The position numbers and the translations under genes were made by a program. A stretch of DNA of 6,371 bases, from the NCBI GenBank assembly GCA_003695555.1, contig RFIU01000338.1:1-6371 (forward strand), read 5' to 3'. The stretch is from Alphaproteobacteria bacterium (GTDB taxonomy: Bacteria > Pseudomonadota > Alphaproteobacteria > Sphingomonadales > Rhodothalassiaceae). Position 1 is the stretch's first letter. Every line of letters starts with the position of its first letter. Positions 1 through 6,279 of this stretch are shown in pieces. The notes under the pieces are model-generated. The model was not told the origin of the DNA. It ran no database searches and was given only the letters and a program-made list of their open reading frames with translations.

Positions 1-57
1 ATCTGCGTTTATACCAATGGCGAGCTGCTGATCGAAAGTCTGGAGGCGGGATCATGA
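1..57 (+). CDS. hslV: HslV (ClpQ) ATP-dependent protease peptidase subunit, C-terminal end only
   Basis: Frame 1 is open from the window edge and encodes 18 residues (ICVYTNGELLIESLEAGS) before TGA at 55-57. The ICxYTN block followed by a short acidic tail is typical of the HslV C-terminus. HslV is the threonine protease that forms the double-hexamer core of the HslVU complex in the cytoplasm. The catalytic N-terminus lies outside the window. Its stop overlaps the hslU start as ATGA (54-57), which fits a coupled hslVU operon. The identification rests on a short peptide plus the neighbouring hslU. Confidence 0.85.
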   Translation: MCVYTNGELLIESLEAGS

Positions 58-1406
58 ACGCGCTCGATGCGACACCGACGGGCGAGGCGCGCATTCCCTT
101 CACCCCGCGCGAGATCGTCCACGAGCTTGACCGCTTCATCGTCGGCCAGCCCGAAGCCAAGCGGGCGGTGGCGATCGCGCTCAGGAACCGCTGGCGGCGT
201 CGGCAGGTGCCGGAACCGCTGCGCGAGGAGATCCTGCCGAAGAACATCCTGATGGTTGGACCGACCGGGGTCGGCAAGACCGAAATCTCGCGGCGGTTGG
301 CGAAGCTTGCTGACGCTCCCTTCATCAAGGTCGAGGCGACCAGCTTCACCGAAGTCGGCTATGTCGGCCGCGACGTCGAACAGATCATCCGCGACCTTGT
401 CGAGGTGGCGCGCCAGATGGTCCGCGTCCGACGTCGTCGCCAGGTGCGCGCCGAGGCCGAGGCAGCGGCCGAGAAACGGCTGATCGATGCCATCTGCGGC
501 GAGCAGGCGAGCGAAGAAACCCGCCGCAGCTTTGCTGAAAGGCTGCGCCGCGGCGAGCTGGAAGACCGAGAGATCGAAATCGAAATCGCCGAACAGCCGG
601 GCAGCGACATGCCGATGCTCGACATTCCCGGAATGCCCGGCGCCCAGGTCGGCATGATCAATCTCTCCGACATGCTCGGCCGGTTGGTGGGCGGCGGCCG
701 TACATCACGACGTCGGCTTACCGTCGCGGCGGCGCGCGAGGCGCTGATCCATGAGGAATCCGACCGCCTCATCGACGAAGAGGCGCTGACCCGCGAGGCC
801 CTGCGCCTTGTCGAGGAGGAGGGCATCGTTTTCATCGACGAGATCGACAAGGTCTGTGCGCGCGAAGGCGCGCGCGGCGCCGACGTCTCGCGCGAGGGAG
901 TGCAGCGCGACCTGCTGCCGCTGATCGAGGGCACGACGGTCTCGACCCGCTACGGCATGGTGCGCACCGACCATATTCTCTTCATCGCCTCGGGCGCCTT
1001 CCACCTTGCCAAGCCTTCCGATCTGCTGCCAGAGCTTCAGGGCCGCCTGCCGATCCGGGTCGCGCTGCACGCGCTGACGGAAGAGGACTTTCGGCGTATC
1101 CTGACCGAACCCGAAACCTCGCTGATCCGCCAGTACGAGGCGCTGCTCGCGACCGAAGGCGTACGTCTCGCCTTTACCGAGGACGGTATCCGGGAGATCG
1201 CCCGCATCTCGACGGAAATGAATGCCAGCGTCGAGAACATCGGCGCCCGGCGTCTGCATACGGTGCTGGAAAAGGTTCTCGAGGAAACCAGCTTCGAGGC
1301 GCCCGATCTGGCCCGTGACACGGCGGTCACCGTCGATGCCGAATTCGTGCGCCGTCATCTCGGCGAGCTCACTGCGCCGGGCGATGTCGAGCGCTTCATC
1401 CTCTAG
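54..1406 (+). CDS. hslU: HslU (ClpY), ATPase/unfoldase subunit of the HslVU protease
   Basis: HslU is the AAA+ hexameric ring that unfolds substrates with ATP and threads them into the HslV peptidase. The 450-residue product is about the usual family length. Seen in order: Walker A GPTGVGKT at residues 69-76; the pore-loop motif GYVG at 102-105; a charged, helical intermediate (I) domain at roughly 110-245; Walker B with the acidic pair IVFIDE at 258-263; ELQGRLPIRV with its conserved arginines from 327; and the sensor-2 motif GARRL at 397-401. The protein ends in RFIL, the usual HslU tail, which is known in the family to dock into HslV pockets. The ATG start is supported by GGAGG at 42-46 with a 7-nt spacer and by the ATGA overlap with hslV. 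No key residue is missing. Confidence 0.97.
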   Translation: MNALDATPTGEARIPFTPREIVHELDRFIVGQPEAKRAVAIALRNRWRRRQVPEPLREEILPKNILMVGPTGVGKTEISRRLAKLADAPFIKVEATSFTEVGYVGRDVEQIIRDLVEVARQMVRVRRRRQVRAEAEAAAEKRLIDAICGEQASEETRRSFAERLRRGELEDREIEIEIAEQPGSDMPMLDIPGMPGAQVGMINLSDMLGRLVGGGRTSRRRLTVAAAREALIHEESDRLIDEEALTREALRLVEEEGIVFIDEIDKVCAREGARGADVSREGVQRDLLPLIEGTTVSTRYGMVRTDHILFIASGAFHLAKPSDLLPELQGRLPIRVALHALTEEDFRRILTEPETSLIRQYEALLATEGVRLAFTEDGIREIARISTEMNASVENIGARRLHTVLEKVLEETSFEAPDLARDTAVTVDAEFVRRHLGELTAPGDVERFIL

Positions 1407-1495
1407 CCGGCCGACAACCGACCCTCCGGCACCGGATTCCCCGGCCCTGTTCGTCTGTTGTGAAAATGCCACACCTCTTCCGGCAGGCATGCGGA

Positions 1496-1509
1496 TTGAC
1501 CTGCATCAA
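1496..1509 (+). promoter_or_regulatory. Candidate FNR/FixK/FnrL-type binding site upstream of ompW
   Basis: The sequence TTGACCTGCATCAA reads TTGAC-N4-ATCAA, one base off the FNR consensus TTGAT-N4-ATCAA and within the range of alphaproteobacterial FixK/FnrL sites. Its centre is at about 1502.5. A TAGGGC hexamer at 1532-1537 sits where a -10 box would lie if the site were centred near -41.5, as in class II activation, giving a predicted start near 1544. Activation of ompW by FNR is known in E. coli. The use here is inferred from the site and its position. Confidence 0.55.
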
Positions 1510-1549
1510 ACCTGCGCCGTCCCCTTCGCGTTAGGGCAGGCGTGCGAGT

Positions 1550-1575
1550 GCTCTTTCGCCGGGGAATGAAAGAGC
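1550..1575 (+). other. Hairpin in the predicted ompW 5' leader
   Basis: GCTCTTTC (1550-1557) and GAAAGAGC (1568-1575) pair perfectly over 8 bp around a 10-nt loop. There is no T-tract, so it is not an intrinsic terminator. It would lie close to the 5' end of the ompW mRNA if transcription starts near 1544. A role in transcript stability or as an operator is possible but not shown. Confidence 0.35.
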
Positions 1576-1598
1576 CGATGCGAAGTTCTGTCCAAGGC

Positions 1599-1604
1599 AA
1601 GGAG
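1599..1604 (+). promoter_or_regulatory. Shine-Dalgarno sequence that fixes the ompW start
   Basis: AAGGAG lies 9 nt upstream of the ATG at 1614. An in-frame ATG at 1542 would add 24 residues ahead of the signal peptide, so the 1614 start is preferred. Confidence 0.8.
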
Positions 1605-1613
1605 ATCCAAATC

Positions 1614-2303
1614 ATGAGCAAGACGAATGTGAAGAACAAGATCGTTCGGGCCCTGGCGGCCGTCGGCATGTCGGCGCTGGGCCTGGCCGCCGGGATCGCC
1701 GCCGCCCCGGCCATGGCGCAGGACACGGACGGTCTGCCGCAGGCCGGAGACGTCGTCGTGCGGGTACGCGCACTCTATGTCAGCCCCAAGGACGACAAGA
1801 CCATCGGCGTCACCGATGCACAGGCGCTGGTCAAGGATGACGTGGTGCCGGAAGTGGACTTCAGCTACTTCCTGACCGACAATCTCGCGCTCGAGCTCAT
1901 CGCCGCGACGACCCGCCACAATGTCCAGGTCAATCTGCTGCCGCTCGGACGGGTCCCGGTCGGCAAGGTGAGCCTGCTGCCGCCGACCCTGCTGCTTCAG
2001 TATCACCTGCCGGTCGGCGAGCATTTCAAGCCCTATGCCGGCATCGGCGTCAATTACACGATCTTCTATGATTCGAAGGCGGCGCCGGGTGGTCTTGCCA
2101 GCGAAACCCATTACAAGGACGGCTTCGGGTGGGCGGCTCAGATCGGCTTCGACTATCAGCTCGGCGACAGCCCCTGGATGTTCAATGTCGATGCCAAGAA
2201 GGTCTTCCTGAACACGACGCTGCGTGGTGCCGACCGGGCCCAGATCGCCAAGGTCGATCTCGATCCTTGGATCTTCGGCGCCGGCTTCGGCTACCGCTTC
2301 TAG
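1614..2303 (+). CDS. ompW: OmpW family outer-membrane beta-barrel protein
   Basis: This is a 229-residue precursor of an OmpW-type 8-stranded outer-membrane barrel, a family thought to pass small hydrophobic molecules. Residues 1-35 form a classical Sec signal peptide: lysine/arginine-rich start, an Ala/Leu/Gly-rich core, and an AMA cleavage site before QDTDG. Family blocks follow: LALELIAATTRHNV, then KVSLLPPTLLLQYHLP, then FKPYAGIGVNYTIFYD, then WMFNVDAKKVF. The end DPWIFGAGFGYRF has the terminal phenylalanine needed for outer-membrane insertion. The start at 1614 follows a good Shine-Dalgarno and places the signal peptide at the N-terminus. The gene stands alone between hslU and a strong terminator, with its own upstream region carrying an FNR-like site. 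The exact substrate cannot be told from sequence. Confidence 0.93.
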   Translation: MSKTNVKNKIVRALAAVGMSALGLAAGIAAAPAMAQDTDGLPQAGDVVVRVRALYVSPKDDKTIGVTDAQALVKDDVVPEVDFSYFLTDNLALELIAATTRHNVQVNLLPLGRVPVGKVSLLPPTLLLQYHLPVGEHFKPYAGIGVNYTIFYDSKAAPGGLASETHYKDGFGWAAQIGFDYQLGDSPWMFNVDAKKVFLNTTLRGADRAQIAKVDLDPWIFGAGFGYRF

Positions 2304-2333
2304 GCGGCACACGCTGCGAATCACGCATAAGGG

Positions 2334-2368
2334 AACGCCGGGCGGAATTCCCCCGCCCGGCGTTTTTT
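2334..2368 (+). terminator. Rho-independent terminator after ompW
   Basis: A perfect 12-bp GC-rich stem (AACGCCGGGCGG at 2334-2345 with CCGCCCGGCGTT at 2353-2364) encloses a 7-nt loop, and the right arm runs into a T-tract ending at 2368. It lies about 30 nt after the ompW stop. It also sits just past the 3' end of truA on the other strand. There the stem is followed by only two T residues, so it should work mainly for ompW. Confidence 0.92.
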
Positions 2369-2375
2369 CTCACTC

Positions 2376-3113
2376 TCAATATTTTGCCCAGAGGAAATAG
2401 AGCCCGTCGGGCGGAGCGTTGAGACCGAGCGCCCGGCGATCGCGCGCGTCCAGCGCCGCCTTCATGTCCTCCGGCCGCCATTTGCCGATCCCGACGAGCG
2501 CCAGACAGCCGACCATCGAACGCACCTGATGATGCAGGAAGGAGCGCGCCATGGCGAGAACATGGACCTCGTCGTCGATCCGCTCGACCTCGAGCAGGTC
2601 GAGCGTCTTGACCGGCGAGCGTGCCTGACAGGCGACGTGCCGGAAGGTCGTGAAGTCGTGGCGGCCGACAAGGTGGCGGGCAGCGGCGCGCATCGCTTCC
2701 GTATCGAGCGGACGACCCACCCGCCAGGCGAGTCCCCGATCGAAGGTGAGCGGTGCACGGCGATTGACGATACGATAACGGTAGGCGCGCTGGCGGCAGG
2801 AAAAACGGGCGTGGAAATCCTCGTCCACCTCTTCCACCCGCAGCGCCGAGACCGGCCAGGGCTTGACGTGATGATTGAGCGCACCCATCACCTGATCAGC
2901 GCGCATCGGCTTTTCGATATCGACATGGGCGACCTGGCCGAGGGAATGAACACCGGCATCGGTGCGCCCGGCACCGAAGACCGTCACCTGTTCGCCGGTG
3001 AAGGCGCGGACCGCGTCTTCCAGCACCTGCTGAACACCGGTGCCATTCGCCTGCCGCTGCCAGCCGACGAATGGCCGGCCGTCGTATTCGATGGTCAGGC
3101 GAAAGCGGGTCAC
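2376..3113 (-). CDS. truA: TruA, tRNA pseudouridine(38-40) synthase
   Basis: TruA converts uridines 38-40 in the tRNA anticodon stem-loop to pseudouridine. The 245-residue product starts with the family's RLTIEYDGRPFVGWQRQ block. The catalytic motif GRTDAGVH spans residues 49-56, with Asp52 as the nucleophile. Further family segments are the FHARFSC and AYRYRI blocks, RHDFTTFRH, SFLHHQVRSMVG, and the closing APPDGLYFLWAKY. The start codon is GTG (3113-3111). It overlaps the fmt stop as GTGA, which supports translational coupling to fmt. The gene is last in the hemW-def-fmt-truA run and converges on ompW. No anomaly is seen. Confidence 0.96.
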   Translation of the reverse strand: MTRFRLTIEYDGRPFVGWQRQANGTGVQQVLEDAVRAFTGEQVTVFGAGRTDAGVHSLGQVAHVDIEKPMRADQVMGALNHHVKPWPVSALRVEEVDEDFHARFSCRQRAYRYRIVNRRAPLTFDRGLAWRVGRPLDTEAMRAAARHLVGRHDFTTFRHVACQARSPVKTLDLLEVERIDDEVHVLAMARSFLHHQVRSMVGCLALVGIGKWRPEDMKAALDARDRRALGLNAPPDGLYFLWAKY

Positions 3114-4078
3114 GCCGACGCCTTTCCGGCCGGGGCAGGCTCGAAGCGCATGCCCGGTTCGATTCGAAAGCCGCGCAGAAATTCTTCCGCCTCGAGCGGC
3201 GCACGGCCCGGCCGCTGCAGCCGGGTGATCTCCACCGCCCCGTCGCCGCAGGCGACGACGAGCGGCGAGGCGGCGAGCACGGTGCCGGGCGGGGCACCCT
3301 CTTTCCCGACATGCCCGCTCGGACGGGCCATCAGAATCTTCAGCGGCTCACCGTCCAGCCAGGCGCGCGCACCCGGGGCGGGCGAAAAGGCGCGGATCCT
3401 GCGGGCAAGCGCCGGCGCATCCTCGCCCCAGTCGATGCGTGTTTCGCGCTTTTCGATCTTGCGGGCATAGGTGACGCCTTCTTGCGGCTGCGGGCGGGGC
3501 GTGAGGCTCCCGAACGCATAGGCGGGAAGAACCTCCGCGATCATCTCGGCGCCGAGCGCTGCCAGCCGGTCATGCAGCGTGCCCGCCGTCTCGTCCGGTC
3601 GAATCGCGATCGCGCGCCTTGCCAGGATCGGTCCGGTATCCAGCCCTTCATCCATCTTCATGATGGTGATGCCCGTCTCGCGGTCGCCGGCCAAGATCGC
3701 CCGCTGAATCGGCGCCGCGCCGCGCCAGCGCGGCAGCAGCGAGGCATGAATGTTGAGCGCACCCAGCCGCGGCGCCTCCAGCACCTCGCGCGGCAGGATC
3801 AGACCATAGGCGACAACCACCGCGACATCGAGATCGAGGCCTGTCAGCTCCTCGACGATCGCGGCATCGCCCTTCAGCCTCTCCGGTGTGTGGACCGGGA
3901 TGCCGTGGCGTTCGGCCAGCTCGTGAACGGGACTGCGGCGCAGGCGGTGGCCACGTCCGGCAGGACGCGGCGGCTGAGTCAGAACGAGGCGCAGATCGTG
4001 CCCTTCGGCGATCAGGCGTTCGAGCGCCGGCACCGCGAAGTCGGGGGTTCCCATGAAGGCGAGGCGCAAGGGGCGCAT
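3110..4078 (-). CDS. fmt: Fmt, methionyl-tRNA formyltransferase
   Basis: Fmt transfers a formyl group from 10-formyl-tetrahydrofolate to initiator Met-tRNA. The 322-residue product has the expected N-terminal formyltransferase domain: LAFMGTPDFAVPALE at residues 6-20, the tRNA-binding loop around RPAGRGHRLRRSPV at 38-51, and the NIHASLLP motif at 109-116. The catalytic trio is Asn109, His111 and Asp147 (in MDEGLDTGPI). The C-terminal OB-like domain is recognisable by VVACGDGAVEITRLQRPG. The ATG at 4078-4076 is preceded by a purine-rich GGAGGGAGG about 10 nt away. It lies 67 nt downstream of def, the enzyme that removes the formyl group it adds, and its stop overlaps the truA start. Confidence 0.96.
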   Translation of the reverse strand: MRPLRLAFMGTPDFAVPALERLIAEGHDLRLVLTQPPRPAGRGHRLRRSPVHELAERHGIPVHTPERLKGDAAIVEELTGLDLDVAVVVAYGLILPREVLEAPRLGALNIHASLLPRWRGAAPIQRAILAGDRETGITIMKMDEGLDTGPILARRAIAIRPDETAGTLHDRLAALGAEMIAEVLPAYAFGSLTPRPQPQEGVTYARKIEKRETRIDWGEDAPALARRIRAFSPAPGARAWLDGEPLKILMARPSGHVGKEGAPPGTVLAASPLVVACGDGAVEITRLQRPGRAPLEAEEFLRGFRIEPGMRFEPAPAGKASA

Positions 4079-4145
4079 GGTCGAAAAGCCTCCCTCCGTC
4101 TTCGCGTCACGCGGCGGACATGCCGGGCGCGGCCGCGCGACCGTC

Positions 4146-4682
4146 CTAGAGGACCTTCGCCGCGCGCCGTTCCTGTTCGCGCCGCGCCTTGACGATCTTC
4201 TTGATGATCATGTCGCGCTTGAGCTTCGAGAGATGATCCACGAACAGCCGGCCGTCGAGATGGTCGATCTCATGTTGAAGGCAGGTGGCGAGCAGACCGT
4301 CCGCTTCCTCGACATGCTCGCGACCTTCGAGATCGAGATACTTGACCCGTACGCGCGCCGGGCGGGCGACTTCGGCATAATGCTCGGGCACCGACAGGCA
4401 GCCCTCATTGTGAACGCGCATCTCATCCGAGCGCCAGAGGATTTCCGGATTGACGAAGACCCTCGGATTGCGATCCTCCTCGCCCTCGTAATCGGTATCG
4501 ACGACCAGCATTCGGCGCGGCACCGCCACCTGAATCGCCGCCAGGCCGATGCCGGGGGCGGCGTACATCGTCTCAATCATGTCGCCTGCCAGCCGCTTGA
4601 GCGCGTCGTCGATGTGCTCGACCGGCGCGCTCTTCGCACGCAGCACGGGATCGGGAATGCAGACGACGGGCAGGACGGCCAT
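4146..4682 (-). CDS. def: Def, peptide deformylase
   Basis: Def removes the N-formyl group from nascent proteins using a metal centre, usually Fe2+. All three family motifs are present, numbered from the chosen start: GIGLAAIQ at 44-51, EGCLS at 93-97 with metal ligand Cys95, and HEIDH at 137-141 with ligands His137 and His141 and catalytic Glu138. The C-terminus is a lysine/arginine-rich helix (SKLKRDMIIKKIVKARREQ). The frame is open upstream to an ATG at 4760. I chose the ATG at 4682 because MAVLPVVCIPDPVLR matches where family members start, giving 178 residues. An ATG at 4703 (adding MNSSERV) is the main alternative. A possible promoter at 4719-4747 lies upstream of both but downstream of the ATG at 4760. 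Confidence 0.95.
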   Translation of the reverse strand: MAVLPVVCIPDPVLRAKSAPVEHIDDALKRLAGDMIETMYAAPGIGLAAIQVAVPRRMLVVDTDYEGEEDRNPRVFVNPEILWRSDEMRVHNEGCLSVPEHYAEVARPARVRVKYLDLEGREHVEEADGLLATCLQHEIDHLDGRLFVDHLSKLKRDMIIKKIVKARREQERRAAKVL

Positions 4683-4718
4683 GACGCGCTCGCTGGAATT
4701 CATCTCTCTTGCGCCCAT

Positions 4719-4747
4719 GAGATAGGCCCGCCCCCGGATGCCGTCAA
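4719..4747 (-). promoter_or_regulatory. Possible sigma-70-type promoter for def-fmt-truA
   Basis: On the minus strand, TTGACG (4747-4742) and TATCTC (4724-4719) are separated by 17 nt. The -35 matches the consensus at five of six positions, the -10 only at three. Transcription from it would begin near 4712, just upstream of the two plausible def starts. It lies in the gap between hemW and def. Chance occurrence is quite possible. Confidence 0.3.
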
Positions 4748-4777
4748 GCCGGCCGCGCATACCGCTCGCACCGCCGA

Positions 4778-6022
4778 TCAGCGCAGGATCTCGGCGAGGA
4801 TGCGGTCGAGCAGCAGCCAGCCATCTCCGGCGGGGCGAATGCGTCCTTGCGCCACGCGCAAATATCCTGCCTCGGCCAGGTCCCTTGCCCGTACGAAGTC
4901 GATGACGGTATCAGTATTGCGCCCGAAGCGGCGGGCGAGTTCGCTCGGATCGACCCCCTCGGCCAGCCGCAGCCCCATCATCAGCGCATCGCGCATCGCC
5001 TGATCGGGATCGACCGGTTCGACCTCGGCGAGCGCCAGCGGCTTACCCGAACGAACTGCCGCCGCCCATTCCTCCGGCCGGCGGATGGCGGCAAATCCAT
5101 ACCATTCGCCAGGACTTGCGCCCGGCAGTCGACCATGGGCGCCGGGACCGATTCCGACCCAGGGTTGATGACGCCAATAGGCGAGATTGTGCCGGCACTC
5201 GGCCCCGGGCCGCGCGAAATTGGACACCTCATAGGCCGGCCGCCCCGCCGCCGCGGCGAGCTGGCGGGTAAGAAGCAGCATGTCGGCCGCCGCCGTCTCG
5301 TCGGGCAGGTCGAGCCGGTGCATGCGATGGAGGGTGGCGAAGCGGGTGCCGGGCTCGATGGTGAGCTGGTAGCCGGAGAGATGCTCGGTGCCGAGCGCGA
5401 GTGCGCGCGACCATTCCGCCGCCCATGCCTCGGGCGTCTGGCCGGGTCGGCTATGGATCAGGTCGAGATTGACGCGTGCGAAATGACGCTGCGCTTCTTC
5501 GAGCGCGGCAAGCCCCTCGGCCACCGAATGCTGCCGACCGAGGACCGCGAGCGCCGCATCATCAAGCGCCTGCAGGCCGAGCGAGACGCGATTGACCCCC
5601 GCGGCGCGCAGATCGGCGAGACGCGCCGCCTCGACCGAGGTCGGATTGGCCTCGAGGGTGATCTCGATCGGCGCATCATCGACCGGCGGCCAGATCTCCA
5701 GAATGCGCATGATCACTTGGCTGACAAGCTCGGGCGGCATCAGCGAAGGCGTGCCGCCGCCGAAGAAGATCGTGGCGGTGCGCGCCGCCGGCAGCTGACG
5801 GGCCCAGGCCGCAAGCGAGGCGAGATAGTGCTCGCTCCAAGGGTCATGTCCGCGCTCGGCGGCCGAACGCACGTGGCTGTTGAAGTCGCAATAGGGGCAT
5901 TTGTGCAGACAGAAGGGCCAGTGGACATAGACGGCGAGGACCGGATCGGCCTTCAGCGTTCCCGGCACGGGCGGTGCCGCCGGCAAGCCCTGACGGCTGC
6001 CTGCCCGCTCAACCGTCGTCAC
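4778..6022 (-). CDS. hemW: HemW, radical-SAM-family heme chaperone (HemN-like)
   Basis: HemW-family proteins bind heme and pass it to target hemoproteins. They are often mislabelled oxygen-independent coproporphyrinogen III oxidase. The radical-SAM cluster CxxxCxxC is at Cys38, Cys42 and Cys45 within VYVHWPFCLHKCPYCDFNSH. The residue two past the last cysteine is Phe, as in HemW, where HemN has a fourth Cys. GGGTPS (88-93) is the SAM-binding glycine motif. The HNxxYW motif HNLAYW at 278-283 marks the HemW clade. The C-terminal HemN-type domain follows. The frame is open up to an ATG at 6082, but that extension lies across a rearranged junction antisense to an rdgB fragment. I therefore chose the GTG at 6022-6020, giving 414 residues. 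The probable ancestral rdgB stop would fall just inside this start. Codons 1-18 lie within repeat copy A. Confidence 0.92.
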   Translation of the reverse strand: MTTVERAGSRQGLPAAPPVPGTLKADPVLAVYVHWPFCLHKCPYCDFNSHVRSAAERGHDPWSEHYLASLAAWARQLPAARTATIFFGGGTPSLMPPELVSQVIMRILEIWPPVDDAPIEITLEANPTSVEAARLADLRAAGVNRVSLGLQALDDAALAVLGRQHSVAEGLAALEEAQRHFARVNLDLIHSRPGQTPEAWAAEWSRALALGTEHLSGYQLTIEPGTRFATLHRMHRLDLPDETAAADMLLLTRQLAAAAGRPAYEVSNFARPGAECRHNLAYWRHQPWVGIGPGAHGRLPGASPGEWYGFAAIRRPEEWAAAVRSGKPLALAEVEPVDPDQAMRDALMMGLRLAEGVDPSELARRFGRNTDTVIDFVRARDLAEAGYLRVAQGRIRPAGDGWLLLDRILAEILR

Positions 6023-6053
6023 CGGCTGGCCCCGCAGTCCGGTTCGAAGGCCG
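5968..6053 (-). repeat. Repeat copy A: rdgB 3' end plus hemW 5' end, in hemW orientation
   Basis: These 86 nt recur inverted at 6235-6320 (copy B) with four mismatches, and 51 nt of them (6003-6053) recur identically in direct orientation at 6316-6366 (copy C). Read on the minus strand, the segment encodes an rdgB-like tail (PSNRTAGPAGDDG, stop at 6011-6009) that overlaps the hemW GTG and its first 18 codons. This looks like a native rdgB-hemW overlap, and A is the copy continuous with full-length hemW. Confidence 0.9.
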
Positions 6054-6279
6054 GGTCGCAGGCGAGATCGTCTGGCCGCCACGTGGCGAGCGCGGCTTCG
6101 GCTATGATCCGATCTTCGTGCCCGCCGGCCACGAGATCACCTTCGGCGAGATGGATCCGGCCGAAAAGCATCGCATCAGCCACCGCGCCGATGCCTTCCG
6201 CAAGTTCGTCTCCGCCGTTCTGCCGTCGGCGGGGCGGCCTTCGAACCGGACTGCGGGGCCAGCCGGTGACGACGACTGA
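6043..6279 (+). pseudogene. rdgB: C-terminal fragment of RdgB (XTP/dITP diphosphatase), opposite to hemW
   Basis: This frame encodes 78 residues matching the C-terminal part of the RdgB/HAM1 nucleotide-sanitising pyrophosphatase: FEGRVAG, then WPPRG, then GFGYDPIFVP, then TFGEMDPAEKHRISHRADAFRKF, ending at TGA 6277-6279. The N-terminal half, with the substrate-binding lysine and the catalytic aspartate, is absent. E. coli RdgB has 197 residues. Upstream, the frame stays open back to an ATG at 5974, but that part is antisense to the hemW start region and is not RdgB sequence as far as I can tell. The fragment lies between inverted copies A and B and points away from hemW, although rdgB and hemW are normally codirectional in alphaproteobacteria. 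It is therefore a displaced duplicate or an assembly product, not a working gene. Confidence 0.8.

Noticed and set aside
1407..1450. Possible terminator after hslU in CCGG-rich sequence
   Set aside because: No stable stem followed by a T-tract can be drawn. The repeated CCGG words do not form one consistent hairpin.
1457..1475. CRP-like site (TGTGA followed by a CACA word) upstream of ompW
   Set aside because: The half-sites do not have the 6-nt spacing of a CRP palindrome, and the second half matches poorly.
705..1490. 261-codon minus-strand frame across hslU
   Set aside because: It is antisense to the complete, motif-rich hslU. Long antisense frames are expected in high-GC coding DNA, and the product resembles no family I recognise.
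1506..2324. 272-codon minus-strand frame across ompW
   Set aside because: It is antisense to a well-supported OmpW protein with a signal peptide, ribosome-binding site and terminator on the plus strand.
2529..3470. 313-codon plus-strand frame across truA and fmt
   Set aside because: It crosses two real genes in antisense and shows no recognisable domain. It is a GC-rich shadow frame.
3071..4192. 373-codon plus-strand frame across fmt
   Set aside because: It is longer than fmt itself, but its product is arginine-rich low-complexity antisense, with no motif, while fmt has all its catalytic residues.
4053..5003. 316-codon plus-strand frame across def and the end of hemW
   Set aside because: It is antisense to def and the hemW C-terminus, whose motifs are intact. 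No family signature is seen.
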